From assembly GCA_900541745.1 (NCBI GenBank), contig UQLA01000003.1, forward strand, positions 88,715-152,714: 64,000 bases of DNA. The letters are read 5' to 3'. Each line of letters begins with the position of its first letter. The first letter of the stretch is position 1. Both the position numbers and the translations under genes were made by a program. The notes beneath the pieces are model-generated. The model was given only the letters and a program-made list of their open reading frames with translations, did not search any database and had not been told where the DNA came from. The DNA is from an uncultured Collinsella sp. (GTDB lineage Bacteria; Actinomycetota; Coriobacteriia; Coriobacteriales; Coriobacteriaceae). Below are positions 38,820-47,975 of this stretch, one piece after another.

Positions 38820-41800
38820 ATGGCGAACACCCAGAACTATATTAACCACCTGCTGCAGAACACCGGCATTACGCCGGCGTGCAGTGAAGAAGAGCGCCTG
38901 GCTGCCGAGGATATCGCTCAGATTTTCCGCAACCACGGCTTTGACCCCGAGGTGCAGGAATTTAATGCTCCCGCGCCCAGCAGGTTGGCGTTTGCCGTTA
39001 CCGGTATCCTGGCGTTTGCCGGCGCCCTGCTGATGGGCATCGGCGGCGGTATCGGCTTGGTCGGCACCTTGCTGGCCATTGTCGGTGCCGTGCTCTACGT
39101 ACTCGAGCGCACAGGGCATCCCGTGGTTTCGCGCCTGGGAAAGACCGGTGTGAGCCAAAATGTCATCGCCTATCACAAGGCCTCGGGCCCGCTTGCGTCT
39201 CCTCGCAACCGCCCGGTCGTCGTGGTGGCGCACTATGATTCCCCCCGTGCCGAGCTCCTTGCTCGCGAGCCCTACGCTCCGTATCGCGCGCTCATCGCCA
39301 AGCTCCTGCCTGTCGCCACGATTGCGCCCGCGGCTGTCGCCATCCTGCGTATCCTGCCGCTTCCCGGCGTGGTCAAGGTGCTGCTGTGGGTTGTCGCGAT
39401 TCTGGCCTCCCTTGTGGCACTGGCCAACGCCGCCAATATCATCTCCAACCGTTTTGTGCTTCCCTACACGTCTGGCGCGGTGTGCAACAAGTCCTCTGTT
39501 GCCGCCATGCTCGGTGTCATGGACAACGTTGCCCCCTATCAGGGCGAAAACGAGTTCCCCGACGACATTCCATTCGATACCTATTTTGGCGAGCAGAAGC
39601 GTCGCGCCGAGGAAATGGCGCGCGCGGCGGCCGAGTATGCCGCGGCCCAGCAGCAAAACGACTATGGCAACACCGTTGAATATGAGGAACCTTCCTACGA
39701 CGAGGACGAGTTTGGCCAGCCGGTGGCGACTGTCGATGTACCCGAGCAGGACGAGTCTTTTGATGGACAGATTGATGGTTTTGAGGGTGCCTCTGCCGAC
39801 GAGACGCTGATCGGCGTTATCGCGCCCGAGGCTCAAGACCAGACCGCCCAGGCCGAAGTGTCCACCGAGGAAACGTCCACCGCCGAGCCGGCGGAGGAGC
39901 CCGCGGTGGTCGAAGTCGCCGAGCCCGAGCCCAGGCTCTATCGCAATACCGCCGGCAATATCCGCTTTGGTTCGGATGCCATCCGTGCGCTCGGCATGCT
40001 TCCCGAGTCCTGCACGCTCGATTACGAAGAGGGCGAGGAGCCGACGTTCGAGCCGGAGCCTGCTCCCGTTGCACAGGAGCCCGCACCCGCGGTAAATACG
40101 GCTGTTGCTCCCGCCGAGCCGGTCGCTGCCCCTGTTGCCGCCGCGGAGTCTGACGCAAAGCCCGCGCTCGATCCTGCAGCCGGTCTGGATATTCTGGCGC
40201 CTGCCGCTCCGGCACAGGTTGAAGACGAGACCGCCGACGAAGACTATGACGAGTATCCGCAGCGCGTGTCCTATGAGAGTGACACCGATTTCTCGGCCGA
40301 GCTTCCCTCGACAACACCCCATGCCGATATCGCTTCTGCGTTCTCCTCAATTGGTGCCAGCGCTTCTAGCTTCTTTAAGGGCGCCCTTGCGAAGGGCAAG
40401 AAGTTCGTCGACGACTTTGAGGAAAAGCGCGCCGCTGCCCGCGAGGCCGCCGAGCAGGAGGCTATCGCCCAGCAGCAGGCCGCCGAGGCCGAGCGTGAGC
40501 GTGCGGCACGGGAGTTCGAGCAGAGCGAGAACGAGCAGCCGGAGCCTGTCGATGTCGCCGACGCCACGACGTCCTTCGAGGCTCCACAGCCGACATCCGC
40601 AGACGTTGCCAAGGCTACGACGTCCTTTGAGGCACAGCAGCCGGTCGATAGCACCATGTCATTTGATGCCACGATGACGTTTGAGAAGCAGGGCACCGCA
40701 ATTGCCGAGCCCCTTCCCATCTCCGATGATGCCCAGGACGCCGCCGATGATTCGGTTGTCGACGAGGCCGATTCCGTTGAGGCCAGCGCACCCGAGCAGG
40801 TCGAGGCTCCTGCTATGGAGCAGGAGTCCCCTGCGATTGACGAGGCTCCCAAGACGGATGAGTCCAGGCCTTATTCTACGCAGATCTTTACCATGCCCGC
40901 GCCGAGCGACCCCGGTGCCACGGTGGCCAATGTCGCTCCCACGCAGGACGAGACAGTTGACTCCCTCATGGCGCAGATTTCGTCTCAGGTGCCTCCGCGC
41001 CAACATATGAATATCCCCGATCCGGCCTCCGCGCCTGCGCCCTCTTCGTCGCCGCTGCCCTCGGTCCCCGATCCGTCGCTGCCTTCGATGCAACAGGCCA
41101 ACGTCGCATCCCGCACGTCGCTGTTCGATCTTCCCGATCCTTCGGCACAGACAAATGATCCCTTTGCGACGGCGCAGGGGCCCGAGCCCACATCGGCACC
41201 GGTCGCGACCCCCATGCCCATCTCCTCGGGCGCACAGCCGCTCGAGACCATCTCAGCTCCTGCTTCGACGGGCGCCAAGCCGCAGAAGCGTGGCCTGGGT
41301 GGCTTGTTCGGTCGCAAAAAGAAGAACGAGCAGGACAGTATGAGCGACTGGCTGGGCGTCGAGGACGATTACGATGCCAAGAAGTCTGGCCGTGGCATTG
41401 GCTCGTGGGATAACTTCGAGGATGACGACGACGGTTGGAAGGGCGGCGCCACCTCTTCCGATGGTGCTTCTGCCGAGGATATGCTCTCGGCCGTTGCCTC
41501 CATGGGTGACGATGAGCTGCTCGGCCACGATATCTGGTTCGTCGCAACGGGCGCGTCCGATTGCGACGGCGCCGGCATGAGGGCGTTTTTGGCCTCGCAT
41601 CGTGACAAGCTCCGCGGTGTGTTCTTCATCAACCTCGAGTCTATCGGTGCCGGCAGGCTTTCGGTGGTGACGGTCGAGGGCGAGCAGCAGCTGTTTAAGG
41701 GCGATCGCCGCATCATGAATCTTGTCAGCAAGGTGTGCAAGTCGTTCCACGTCGATTGTGGTGCGTTCGAGATGCCCTATGCAAAAACCGATGCATCCGC

Positions 41801-41957
41801 AGCGCTCGAGGCGAGCCGTCGCGCCCTTACGATCGCCGGTGTGGACGGTCCGCGTCTTGCCTGCGCTCGCACCGAGGATGACCTGCCGTACAACGTCAAT
41901 CCGACCAATATCGCTACGGTGTCCGAGGTCGTGACCGAGGTCATTCGTCGTTCGTAG
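38820..41957 (+). CDS. M28-peptidase-like membrane protein with a long acidic insert
   Basis: The 1045-residue protein has four hydrophobic helices at about 56-76, 78-95, 158-178 and 183-205. An M28-like fold appears split. VVVVAHYDSPRAE (H138, D140) and TSGAVCNKSSVAAML lie near the N-terminus; GVFFINLESIGAG (about 934-946) and DLPYNVNPTNIATVSE lie at the end. Between about 247 and 890 is a disordered Glu/Ala/Pro-rich tract. Against the family pattern, the bridging Asp (GADDN-type) reads GAVCN, the EE pair is absent and the last His is Asn, so catalysis is doubtful. The ATG follows GGAG; the frame is open 50 codons further without support. A small membrane gene follows. Confidence 0.7.
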   Translation: MANTQNYINHLLQNTGITPACSEEERLAAEDIAQIFRNHGFDPEVQEFNAPAPSRLAFAVTGILAFAGALLMGIGGGIGLVGTLLAIVGAVLYVLERTGHPVVSRLGKTGVSQNVIAYHKASGPLASPRNRPVVVVAHYDSPRAELLAREPYAPYRALIAKLLPVATIAPAAVAILRILPLPGVVKVLLWVVAILASLVALANAANIISNRFVLPYTSGAVCNKSSVAAMLGVMDNVAPYQGENEFPDDIPFDTYFGEQKRRAEEMARAAAEYAAAQQQNDYGNTVEYEEPSYDEDEFGQPVATVDVPEQDESFDGQIDGFEGASADETLIGVIAPEAQDQTAQAEVSTEETSTAEPAEEPAVVEVAEPEPRLYRNTAGNIRFGSDAIRALGMLPESCTLDYEEGEEPTFEPEPAPVAQEPAPAVNTAVAPAEPVAAPVAAAESDAKPALDPAAGLDILAPAAPAQVEDETADEDYDEYPQRVSYESDTDFSAELPSTTPHADIASAFSSIGASASSFFKGALAKGKKFVDDFEEKRAAAREAAEQEAIAQQQAAEAERERAAREFEQSENEQPEPVDVADATTSFEAPQPTSADVAKATTSFEAQQPVDSTMSFDATMTFEKQGTAIAEPLPISDDAQDAADDSVVDEADSVEASAPEQVEAPAMEQESPAIDEAPKTDESRPYSTQIFTMPAPSDPGATVANVAPTQDETVDSLMAQISSQVPPRQHMNIPDPASAPAPSSSPLPSVPDPSLPSMQQANVASRTSLFDLPDPSAQTNDPFATAQGPEPTSAPVATPMPISSGAQPLETISAPASTGAKPQKRGLGGLFGRKKKNEQDSMSDWLGVEDDYDAKKSGRGIGSWDNFEDDDDGWKGGATSSDGASAEDMLSAVASMGDDELLGHDIWFVATGASDCDGAGMRAFLASHRDKLRGVFFINLESIGAGRLSVVTVEGEQQLFKGDRRIMNLVSKVCKSFHVDCGAFEMPYAKTDASAALEASRRALTIAGVDGPRLACARTEDDLPYNVNPTNIATVSEVVTEVIRRS

Positions 41958-41979
41958 ACAGACCCGCTAAGGAGTCAGC

Positions 41980-42198
41980 GTGTTTTCGTACATCAAGCGC
42001 CATTGGCCCATCTATCTGATTTTGACCCTGATCGCTGTCGCATTGGGTTTTGGGGCCGCGTATGTCGTTGGCGTTAAGGGCTCGACGCCCGAGACAACAA
42101 TGAACGAAGAGGTGGAGCAAGAGCAAAGTTTGGGTGCTGACGGTATTTCCGAGTCCGATCAGGCAGCCATCGATGGCGGTTCGTCATCTGCTGAATAG
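41980..42198 (+). CDS. Small membrane protein
   Basis: The 72-residue product has one hydrophobic helix (IYLILTLIAVALGFGAAYVVG, about residues 10-30) after a basic start, then an acidic, Gln/Ser-rich outer tail. It starts with GTG five bases after AAGGAG, 22 bp downstream of the M28-like gene, so the two probably share a transcript that ends at the terminator downstream. No family recognised. Confidence 0.7.
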   Translation: MFSYIKRHWPIYLILTLIAVALGFGAAYVVGVKGSTPETTMNEEVEQEQSLGADGISESDQAAIDGGSSSAE

Positions 42199-42220
42199 CC
42201 GATTCATCGTTTATGCCCAA

Positions 42221-42256
42221 GGCGGGCGAGCCGGGAGACTGGCTCGCCCGCTTTTT
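42221..42256 (+). terminator. Terminator after the M28-like operon
   Basis: GCGGGCGAGCC pairs perfectly with GGCTCGCCCGC around GGGAGACT and is followed by TTTTT. Confidence 0.92.
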
Positions 42257-42263
42257 CATCGTG

Positions 42264-45200
42264 CTAGCGCTTCTTTGAGGCTGACCTAAGGCGAGCGAAC
42301 CATATGGCTGCCGTGCCCGAGGTCAGGAGTGCGGTGATGCATGCGGCGACGGTAGCAGATCCCGTTGCCGGCAGGTTCTGAGGCAGGGCGCATCGTTGGA
42401 TGACGCGGTCCTCATCATGCGCCTCGAGTTTATCGCCGCCGCCGTTGCGGCAAAGATCGACGCGCGCGCTGTTGGCAAGTGCGGTTTGGGGCGTATAGGA
42501 CGACGTTGCCTGCATATGCACGACTGCGCCTCGGGCATCCGAGTTAAGGGCCACCTTGGCATCGTCAAGATCGTCGTGTTCGTCTTTAAGGTCATCCCGG
42601 GTCCAAGAGCCCGCCTCGCTTCTGGTTGTAAAGTTGGCGGCTACCGCACCGTATTCAAAACGGATGCCCGTGATGACGGCGTCGTCCGTAAGATCAATCT
42701 CTTTCGTATCGAGCGTGACGGACTTGTCCGTCGGGATATCTGCTTTCCATAGGTGCCACCCGTCGTAATCGACGAGACGCACATCGTCGCCCAGCAGCTT
42801 TGTGACCTCTTCCGTTTCGAGCCAAGGATTGCGATGCCCGTCGTCAAGCGTTGCATTGACCTGCTTGCCCGTATTGCTTGTTCCTGCCGGAGACGTTCGA
42901 TACCACACGTTGCACAGCCCGTTTAGATCACCGACCGCAATAGGGGTTTCAACGGCAACAAGTTTCGCTGCGCCATCTTTGGCGCACTCAAGGTCGTCGG
43001 TGATGGTTAACTCGTCGACCCAGGTGCTCGACTCATTTTTGGCGTCGATGGTATAGGAGAAGGCGCCCTGCGTATTGGCCCGTGCTTTGGCCCGGTTTTT
43101 TCCGTCGCCGTTGGCAACGAGTTTGCTTACGACTGGCTGTGCAATCTCTTGGCGCTTATCGATGCTTCCCCTAATCTCGATGGGGGTATCCTTCATGGCT
43201 ACGGTTTGAACTTCTCCCGTGGCCTTTACTTCAAACGTTATCTCTTCGGCGAGGTCGTAAGTGCGTGGGGACATCGTTTCGCGTAGGGTGTAAGTGCCAG
43301 GCGAAAGGTGCTCAATATGGCGCGGCTTATCGGACGAAGTCCAGGAATCGATTTCGTTGCCATTGGAGTCGCAGAGGACAAGCTCGGCGCCTGTCACTTC
43401 CTGACCTCCGCACGCGTCGACTTTGGAGATATCGATCTTGGTGTAGTCGTTGGAAACGTCAAGGTGCACTTCGATCACGGGCGTTTGCTGGTCAGCGTAC
43501 GACAACTTCACAGTATGTGGGGCCGGGTTGAGCAGATAACCTTCGGGCGCTTGTGTCTCGACGACCTCGTAGGTGGCGGTACCGCATCCCAGCGAAAGAT
43601 GGTCGACTCGCGCATGTCCCCGTTCGTCGGTTGTAACGGTGGCGACGGTTTCGCCATCCAGGGCGACGATGCTGTCGTCGGCTCGCACGATGTCGCCGCC
43701 AGCGCGGATGTCAAACGTGGCTCCAGCGAGGGTGTGCCCATCTACGGCATCCGTCTTAATGATTTCGATGCTTCCGGTTGCGGCGTCGTCATAGAACGAG
43801 GCGACGGCGACCGGTGTCAGATTTCTGTCGGCGGGAATCGTTATCTCCAGGTCTTCTCCGCGCAGATACGGTTCCTTGGCCGACGCCTCGTGCACGTAGT
43901 ATGTTCCGGGATTAAGTGATTCGGGCAGCGTGACGGCGCCGGATGTATCGGTTGTGAAGGTATTCATTACATTGTGGGCCGGATACCAACATGTTTGCGA
44001 GACGGGCTCGTGATGGCTATCGAGCAGCTGGAACGTAAAGCCGGCAAGTGGTACGGCGCCGCCGGTCTGAGCATCGCGCTTTACGATTTGAAGGTGTGTC
44101 GATAGGGCATGGTTGTCAACGATGTACTGAAGCTCGGCGCCGTCTGCGGTCTGCTCTGCTGTGATGGTCCATTCCCCTGCTTGCTTAAATCCTTCAGGGA
44201 CCGTTTCTGCAACCTCGCGAACGGTGTAGCCCGCGCGGTCGTAGGGAATGGCACCGTGAGCGCCGGCGGGTCGCTTGCCTGCGCCAAACCATGCTTCGGG
44301 CTGGTCTTTGGTGGAGGCAAAGCCATAAACGTTTGTGGTCAACGTGCCGACGACTTGTTGGGAGCTATTGCTGACAACTTCAAAGACGACGCCTTCCGCC
44401 GGCTGCTCAAGGCCGGACTCATCGCTATCGCCATGGTCCTTAAACTTCGAGATTTCAAGGTCAAAGGCGATGGGGATGTTGGGAATACGGCTTTCGAGCT
44501 CAACGATGCCCGTATCTCCGAGTTGCTCGGCACCGACGGTGTAGCTCCAGCTGTCGTTTGAAATCAGGTAGCCCTCGGGCGCTTTCGATTCGTAGACGGT
44601 AAAGGTGCCCAGAGGAACGTCATTGAGGATCGCCCGTCCGTTTTCGTCGGTCGTAAGGGTGCGAGTCCAGCCGGGAGTTGATTGTGAGACGCAGGTGAAT
44701 TCAGCGCCCGCAAGCGACGCTCCAACCTGGGCGCCGGCATCCGTGGCGGCATCGATTTTTACAATACGCAAAGTGATGGTGCCGGGCTGCTCGTTAATAG
44801 TGACATGTTCGCCGCTGTTTTGTGTGGTGAAGGCTATTCGATCGCTTCGAGGGATATAGCCTGCCGGGGCTTTGGTTTCGACCAGGTAATATGCCGTATT
44901 GGGCAAAAGTGTTGCTTGTGCACGCCCGTTTTCGTCCATCTGGATAGTGCCGACACGTGCATCGCCCGCACTTTCAAAGATATCGAAGGTTGCGTCACCG
45001 AGTCTGTAGGTGTCGTTACCGGCGGTGATGTCAGCCTGGGACGATTGTTTTTGGAAAGATACGGAGACGGCGGGCAGAACATAGAGCATGTCCTGGTGTC
45101 GACCCTCGCCCGAGACCGGGCCGTGATAACGCCTGGCTCGATGTGGAGCTGCCTTAATGGATCCGGACTTAGCGCTGTCGTAGAGCCAACGTGCAGCCGC

Positions 45201-45695
45201 TACGGCTTCGGCGTTTTCGTAAAACCTACCGCTCCTGGCAACTCCCTTGCTATTTGTATACGAATAGGTGCCGTCGGGGCGCGTGGTTCCGTTGAGCATC
45301 CACACGGCAATCTGGGTGGCGGCACGGGCGAGATCGGGCGACAGATTGTGGCCGCCAAAGGATGTATTGGAGGGGTATCCGTGACAGACGATGGCGGCAA
45401 ATTCGTCATCGAGCCATGTCCAGCCCTGGTTATATGTACGCCATGGCCCTCCCGGCTTGCTGGGGCCGGGGCAGTCTTGATTCATGCAGTACGAAATCGA
45501 AGTGTCCTGTGCCTCGTATTTACCGACACCGAAGGGGCCGCAGCCGTCGCTTATGGTGCGGAAATTAAGGGCATCACTCCCGTCGACGGCGAATGCGGCC
45601 CCTGGGGCCAGACAGCCGATCAGAAAAAAGAGGAGCAGGAGCAGCGGACCTGTTGCGATTGCGCTGTGGACAGAGTGCGTGGGTGCGTTGGACAT
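42264..45695 (-). CDS. LPATG-anchored surface adhesin with thioester head and SpaA/CnaB repeats
   Basis: A signal peptide (about 15-37) leads to a thioester domain. C70 (SISYCMNQ) and Q128 (ARAATQIAVWML) are placed to form the Cys-Gln bond used to attach covalently to host surfaces. Several SpaA/CnaB-type beta modules follow from about 205, each with a phrase such as GATFDI, YYLVETKAPAGY, FTVYESKAPEGY or YEVVETQAPEGY. A larger non-repeated domain lies at about 890-1090. The end is NLPATG, a hydrophobic helix and RLRSASKKR, the sortase signal. The length is 1143 residues. No sortase gene is in the window. It is transcribed alone. Confidence 0.9.
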   Translation of the reverse strand: MSNAPTHSVHSAIATGPLLLLLFFLIGCLAPGAAFAVDGSDALNFRTISDGCGPFGVGKYEAQDTSISYCMNQDCPGPSKPGGPWRTYNQGWTWLDDEFAAIVCHGYPSNTSFGGHNLSPDLARAATQIAVWMLNGTTRPDGTYSYTNSKGVARSGRFYENAEAVAAARWLYDSAKSGSIKAAPHRARRYHGPVSGEGRHQDMLYVLPAVSVSFQKQSSQADITAGNDTYRLGDATFDIFESAGDARVGTIQMDENGRAQATLLPNTAYYLVETKAPAGYIPRSDRIAFTTQNSGEHVTINEQPGTITLRIVKIDAATDAGAQVGASLAGAEFTCVSQSTPGWTRTLTTDENGRAILNDVPLGTFTVYESKAPEGYLISNDSWSYTVGAEQLGDTGIVELESRIPNIPIAFDLEISKFKDHGDSDESGLEQPAEGVVFEVVSNSSQQVVGTLTTNVYGFASTKDQPEAWFGAGKRPAGAHGAIPYDRAGYTVREVAETVPEGFKQAGEWTITAEQTADGAELQYIVDNHALSTHLQIVKRDAQTGGAVPLAGFTFQLLDSHHEPVSQTCWYPAHNVMNTFTTDTSGAVTLPESLNPGTYYVHEASAKEPYLRGEDLEITIPADRNLTPVAVASFYDDAATGSIEIIKTDAVDGHTLAGATFDIRAGGDIVRADDSIVALDGETVATVTTDERGHARVDHLSLGCGTATYEVVETQAPEGYLLNPAPHTVKLSYADQQTPVIEVHLDVSNDYTKIDISKVDACGGQEVTGAELVLCDSNGNEIDSWTSSDKPRHIEHLSPGTYTLRETMSPRTYDLAEEITFEVKATGEVQTVAMKDTPIEIRGSIDKRQEIAQPVVSKLVANGDGKNRAKARANTQGAFSYTIDAKNESSTWVDELTITDDLECAKDGAAKLVAVETPIAVGDLNGLCNVWYRTSPAGTSNTGKQVNATLDDGHRNPWLETEEVTKLLGDDVRLVDYDGWHLWKADIPTDKSVTLDTKEIDLTDDAVITGIRFEYGAVAANFTTRSEAGSWTRDDLKDEHDDLDDAKVALNSDARGAVVHMQATSSYTPQTALANSARVDLCRNGGGDKLEAHDEDRVIQRCALPQNLPATGSATVAACITALLTSGTAAIWFARLRSASKKR

Positions 45696-45862
45696 GGCTG
45701 CTCCTTATCCCTCGTGCGCCGCACGGGGAGGTCGCGGCGCTTGGGATGAGGCTACCGCCATGGTTCATGCGGGTAAGTACCGGAAGCTGACCAAAAGCTT
45801 GCCCGATTTCTGACAAATCGAGCTCAAATACAACAATCAGATAAAAGCGCAGGTAGAAATAA

Positions 45863-45888
45863 ATGAAAAAGGACCCCCACGGGTCCTT
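45863..45888 (-). terminator. Second terminator of the sugar-acid operon
   Basis: On the minus strand AAGGACCC pairs with GGGTCCTT around GTGG and is followed by TTTC. It backs up the hairpin at 45937-45990. Confidence 0.7.
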
Positions 45889-45936
45889 GTCTCCATATAT
45901 TTATGAACTTATGGAAATAAATTCATATATTAAACA

Positions 45937-45990
45937 AGAAAAAAGATATTTGGATCGATGTGAAGACGGTAATCTCACATCGATCCAAAT
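45937..45990 (-). terminator. Terminator of the sugar-acid operon
   Basis: ATTTGGATCGATGTGA pairs perfectly over 16 bases with TCACATCGATCCAAAT around an 11-nt loop. On the minus strand ATCTTTTTTCTTG follows. Confidence 0.85.
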
Positions 45991-45996
45991 ACAAGT

Positions 45997-46875
45997 CTAT
46001 GACAGGAGCTGTTCGATTGTTGCCTTTTGGTCATCGCTGGCCTGTATGGCGGGATCAAAGATCGCGGTCGAGATTGGAAGACCCTTTATATTGACCGCTA
46101 CCTTGATGGCAGAAATAAACAGATCGCAGGCGTCGTAGACGGCCATGAGCGACGAGATGCGCTTGGCGCACTCGATGGCGGTCGCGAAGTCGCCTGCCTG
46201 GTAGGCGCCGTGCAGCCTCACAAAGAGCTCGGGCTCCACGTTGGTGAGGCCACACAGAACGCCGTTGCCGCCGCTCGCGCGGTTGACCAGGTAGTACTCG
46301 TCGAAGCCGGAAAGGACCGAGAACTCGGGGTTGACCTTGCGGACGGCGCGGATGACCTTGCGCGTGTGACTGATGGTGTCGACCGTGTCCTTGATGCCGC
46401 AGATATTCGGATGGGCGGCGGCGAGCCTGGCCACGAGCTCGGGCGACAGGTCGGTGCCGGTGCGCGCCGGAAAGTTGTATAGCACGACGGGCAGGTTGGT
46501 GGTGTCTGCGATGCCACCAAAGTACTTTTCGGCAGCGTCGTCGGTGGGCCCGAAGTAGTACGGCGAGACCGCCAGAACTGCGTCGGCACCGGCCTTCTGG
46601 GCATAGCGCGTGAGTTCGAGGACGTTGTCGTAGGTGGTGTCACCCACGCCGACGAAGACCTTCATGCGGCCGGCGACCCGCTCGACGGCAAAGTCGATGA
46701 CCGACTTCTTGTCCTCGAGGCTCACGCTGTAGAACTCGCCGATGCTGCCAAACAGCAGCACGCCGTTGATGCCCGCGTCGGCCAGGTGGTCCAGGTGCCT
46801 GCCCCACAGCTCGTAATCGATCTTTCCATCATCGTCGGTGATGGTGATGGAGGGGCAGAAGACTCCCTCAAACAT
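45997..46875 (-). CDS. DapA-family aldolase/lyase (dihydrodipicolinate synthase superfamily)
   Basis: The TIM-barrel class I aldolase has its Schiff-base Lys in ICGIKDTVD (about residue 160), the catalytic Tyr in VVLYNFPARTG, and the GSIGEFYS substrate loop at about 43-50. The family includes DapA, N-acetylneuraminate lyase and 2-keto-3-deoxy-sugar-acid aldolases. In this operon, downstream of a UxaA-type dehydratase, cleavage of a 2-keto-3-deoxy acid to pyruvate and an aldehyde is more likely than lysine synthesis; this is inference. The length is 292 residues. The gap to the amidohydrolase gene is 57 bp. Confidence 0.85.
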   Translation of the reverse strand: MFEGVFCPSITITDDDGKIDYELWGRHLDHLADAGINGVLLFGSIGEFYSVSLEDKKSVIDFAVERVAGRMKVFVGVGDTTYDNVLELTRYAQKAGADAVLAVSPYYFGPTDDAAEKYFGGIADTTNLPVVLYNFPARTGTDLSPELVARLAAAHPNICGIKDTVDTISHTRKVIRAVRKVNPEFSVLSGFDEYYLVNRASGGNGVLCGLTNVEPELFVRLHGAYQAGDFATAIECAKRISSLMAVYDACDLFISAIKVAVNIKGLPISTAIFDPAIQASDDQKATIEQLLS

Positions 46876-46932
46876 GTGTCACTCGCTTTCCGGGGTCACA
46901 CCCCCACGAATCCCTGCACTGCCGAGAAGGAC

Positions 46933-47844
46933 CTAGAGGTAGTAGGCCTTGACGGCGTTATCGTAGAAGACACCCTGCTTCTCGGCGTCGGTGAAGACGT
47001 CGGAGTCCTCGATGAAGCTATAGAGGTCCTTGTAGTCGAACTTGGTGAGGACACAGGGGGAGTCGGTGCCCCAGATGATCTTGTCGGCGCCCAGGACGTC
47101 CTTCGCCATCGCGATGTACTCGAGCGCGGTGGGATACGGGTAGGCCTCGGGAGCGACGTTCCAGGGCAGCGCGGAGAGATCGACCCAGACGTTATCGTGG
47201 GCGAGGTACGGAAGCGCGCACTTGAGGACGTCGCCATCCTCAAGGGACGGGGCGAGCAGGTGGCAGACGACAATGTGCAGGCTGGGGTACTTCTTGGCCA
47301 GGCGATATACGGCCTCGGGCTGGCAGCTGGACTGGTTGGGGCTGCCGATGTCGAGCACCAGAGTGGCGTCCTCGACCTGGGCGATCCTGTCGATGAGGAC
47401 CGTCATCTCGGGGCCGTCGACCGCGAAATCACGGTGGTAGCCGGAAAGGCCGCCGCCCACAGAGACCTCGAACTTGAAGACGTGGGCGTGCAGATCGTTG
47501 ATGAAGTGCTCGAGGATCTGCTGGGCGCAACGGCAGAAGGGGTCGAGCATGACCGCGGCTTTGAAGCGGTCAGGGTACTTCTCGGCGCATTCCATGGCGT
47601 ACTCGTTCTGCAGGCCGTACAGGACGCCCTGCAGCAGGATGGCCTTCTCGACGTCGTTCTCGTCCATGACGTCCATGAAGGTCTCAACGAGGTACTCCTT
47701 GTCTCCCTTGCCCTCGGGGATGATACGGAACTCTTCGCCGGTGGCCCAGCGACAGTTGCCGTTGCCCAGGGGGCGCAGCTCTCCGGCCTTGCCCATGGAG
47801 CCGATGTGGTCAAAGACGTGGGCGTGTGCGTCGATCTTCTTCAT
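46933..47844 (-). CDS. Amidohydrolase-family protein (lactonase-like)
   Basis: The product opens MKKIDAHAHVFDH, with the HxH metal motif of amidohydrolase_2. It continues with VFKFEVSVGGG, HIVVCHLLAPS (metal His) and KIIWGTDSPCVL (the catalytic Asp after strand 8). The family includes sugar-lactone hydrolases, decarboxylases and related enzymes. Given its place between a transporter and a keto-acid aldolase, a sugar-lactone hydrolase is my best reading. It has 303 residues and no signal peptide, so it is cytoplasmic. The ATG follows AAGGAGAAC. Confidence 0.8.
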   Translation of the reverse strand: MKKIDAHAHVFDHIGSMGKAGELRPLGNGNCRWATGEEFRIIPEGKGDKEYLVETFMDVMDENDVEKAILLQGVLYGLQNEYAMECAEKYPDRFKAAVMLDPFCRCAQQILEHFINDLHAHVFKFEVSVGGGLSGYHRDFAVDGPEMTVLIDRIAQVEDATLVLDIGSPNQSSCQPEAVYRLAKKYPSLHIVVCHLLAPSLEDGDVLKCALPYLAHDNVWVDLSALPWNVAPEAYPYPTALEYIAMAKDVLGADKIIWGTDSPCVLTKFDYKDLYSFIEDSDVFTDAEKQGVFYDNAVKAYYL

Positions 47845-47975
47845 TTTGTTCTCCTTACGTCAAACAATGTCTAATGGATATATGGTCAGTGACGGATACG
47901 CTTTGCTGCCAGGTGGGCACCACCTCCAGTCGAACCCGCAGGCGCGGGACATAGAGTGGCCTTGCAATCCGGACG

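Larger units (their letters stand above)
45696..45996. other. Intergenic interval, 301 bp, with two terminators
   Basis: It holds two hairpins, which fit the end of the sugar-acid operon, and the leader of the adhesin gene. It is clearly AT-rich from 45830 to 45990. No gene is supported. Confidence 0.6.

Noticed and set aside
45937..45990. Long hairpin as a riboswitch or operator
   Set aside because: It lies after the aldolase stop and runs into a T-rich tract on the minus strand, so a terminator explains it.
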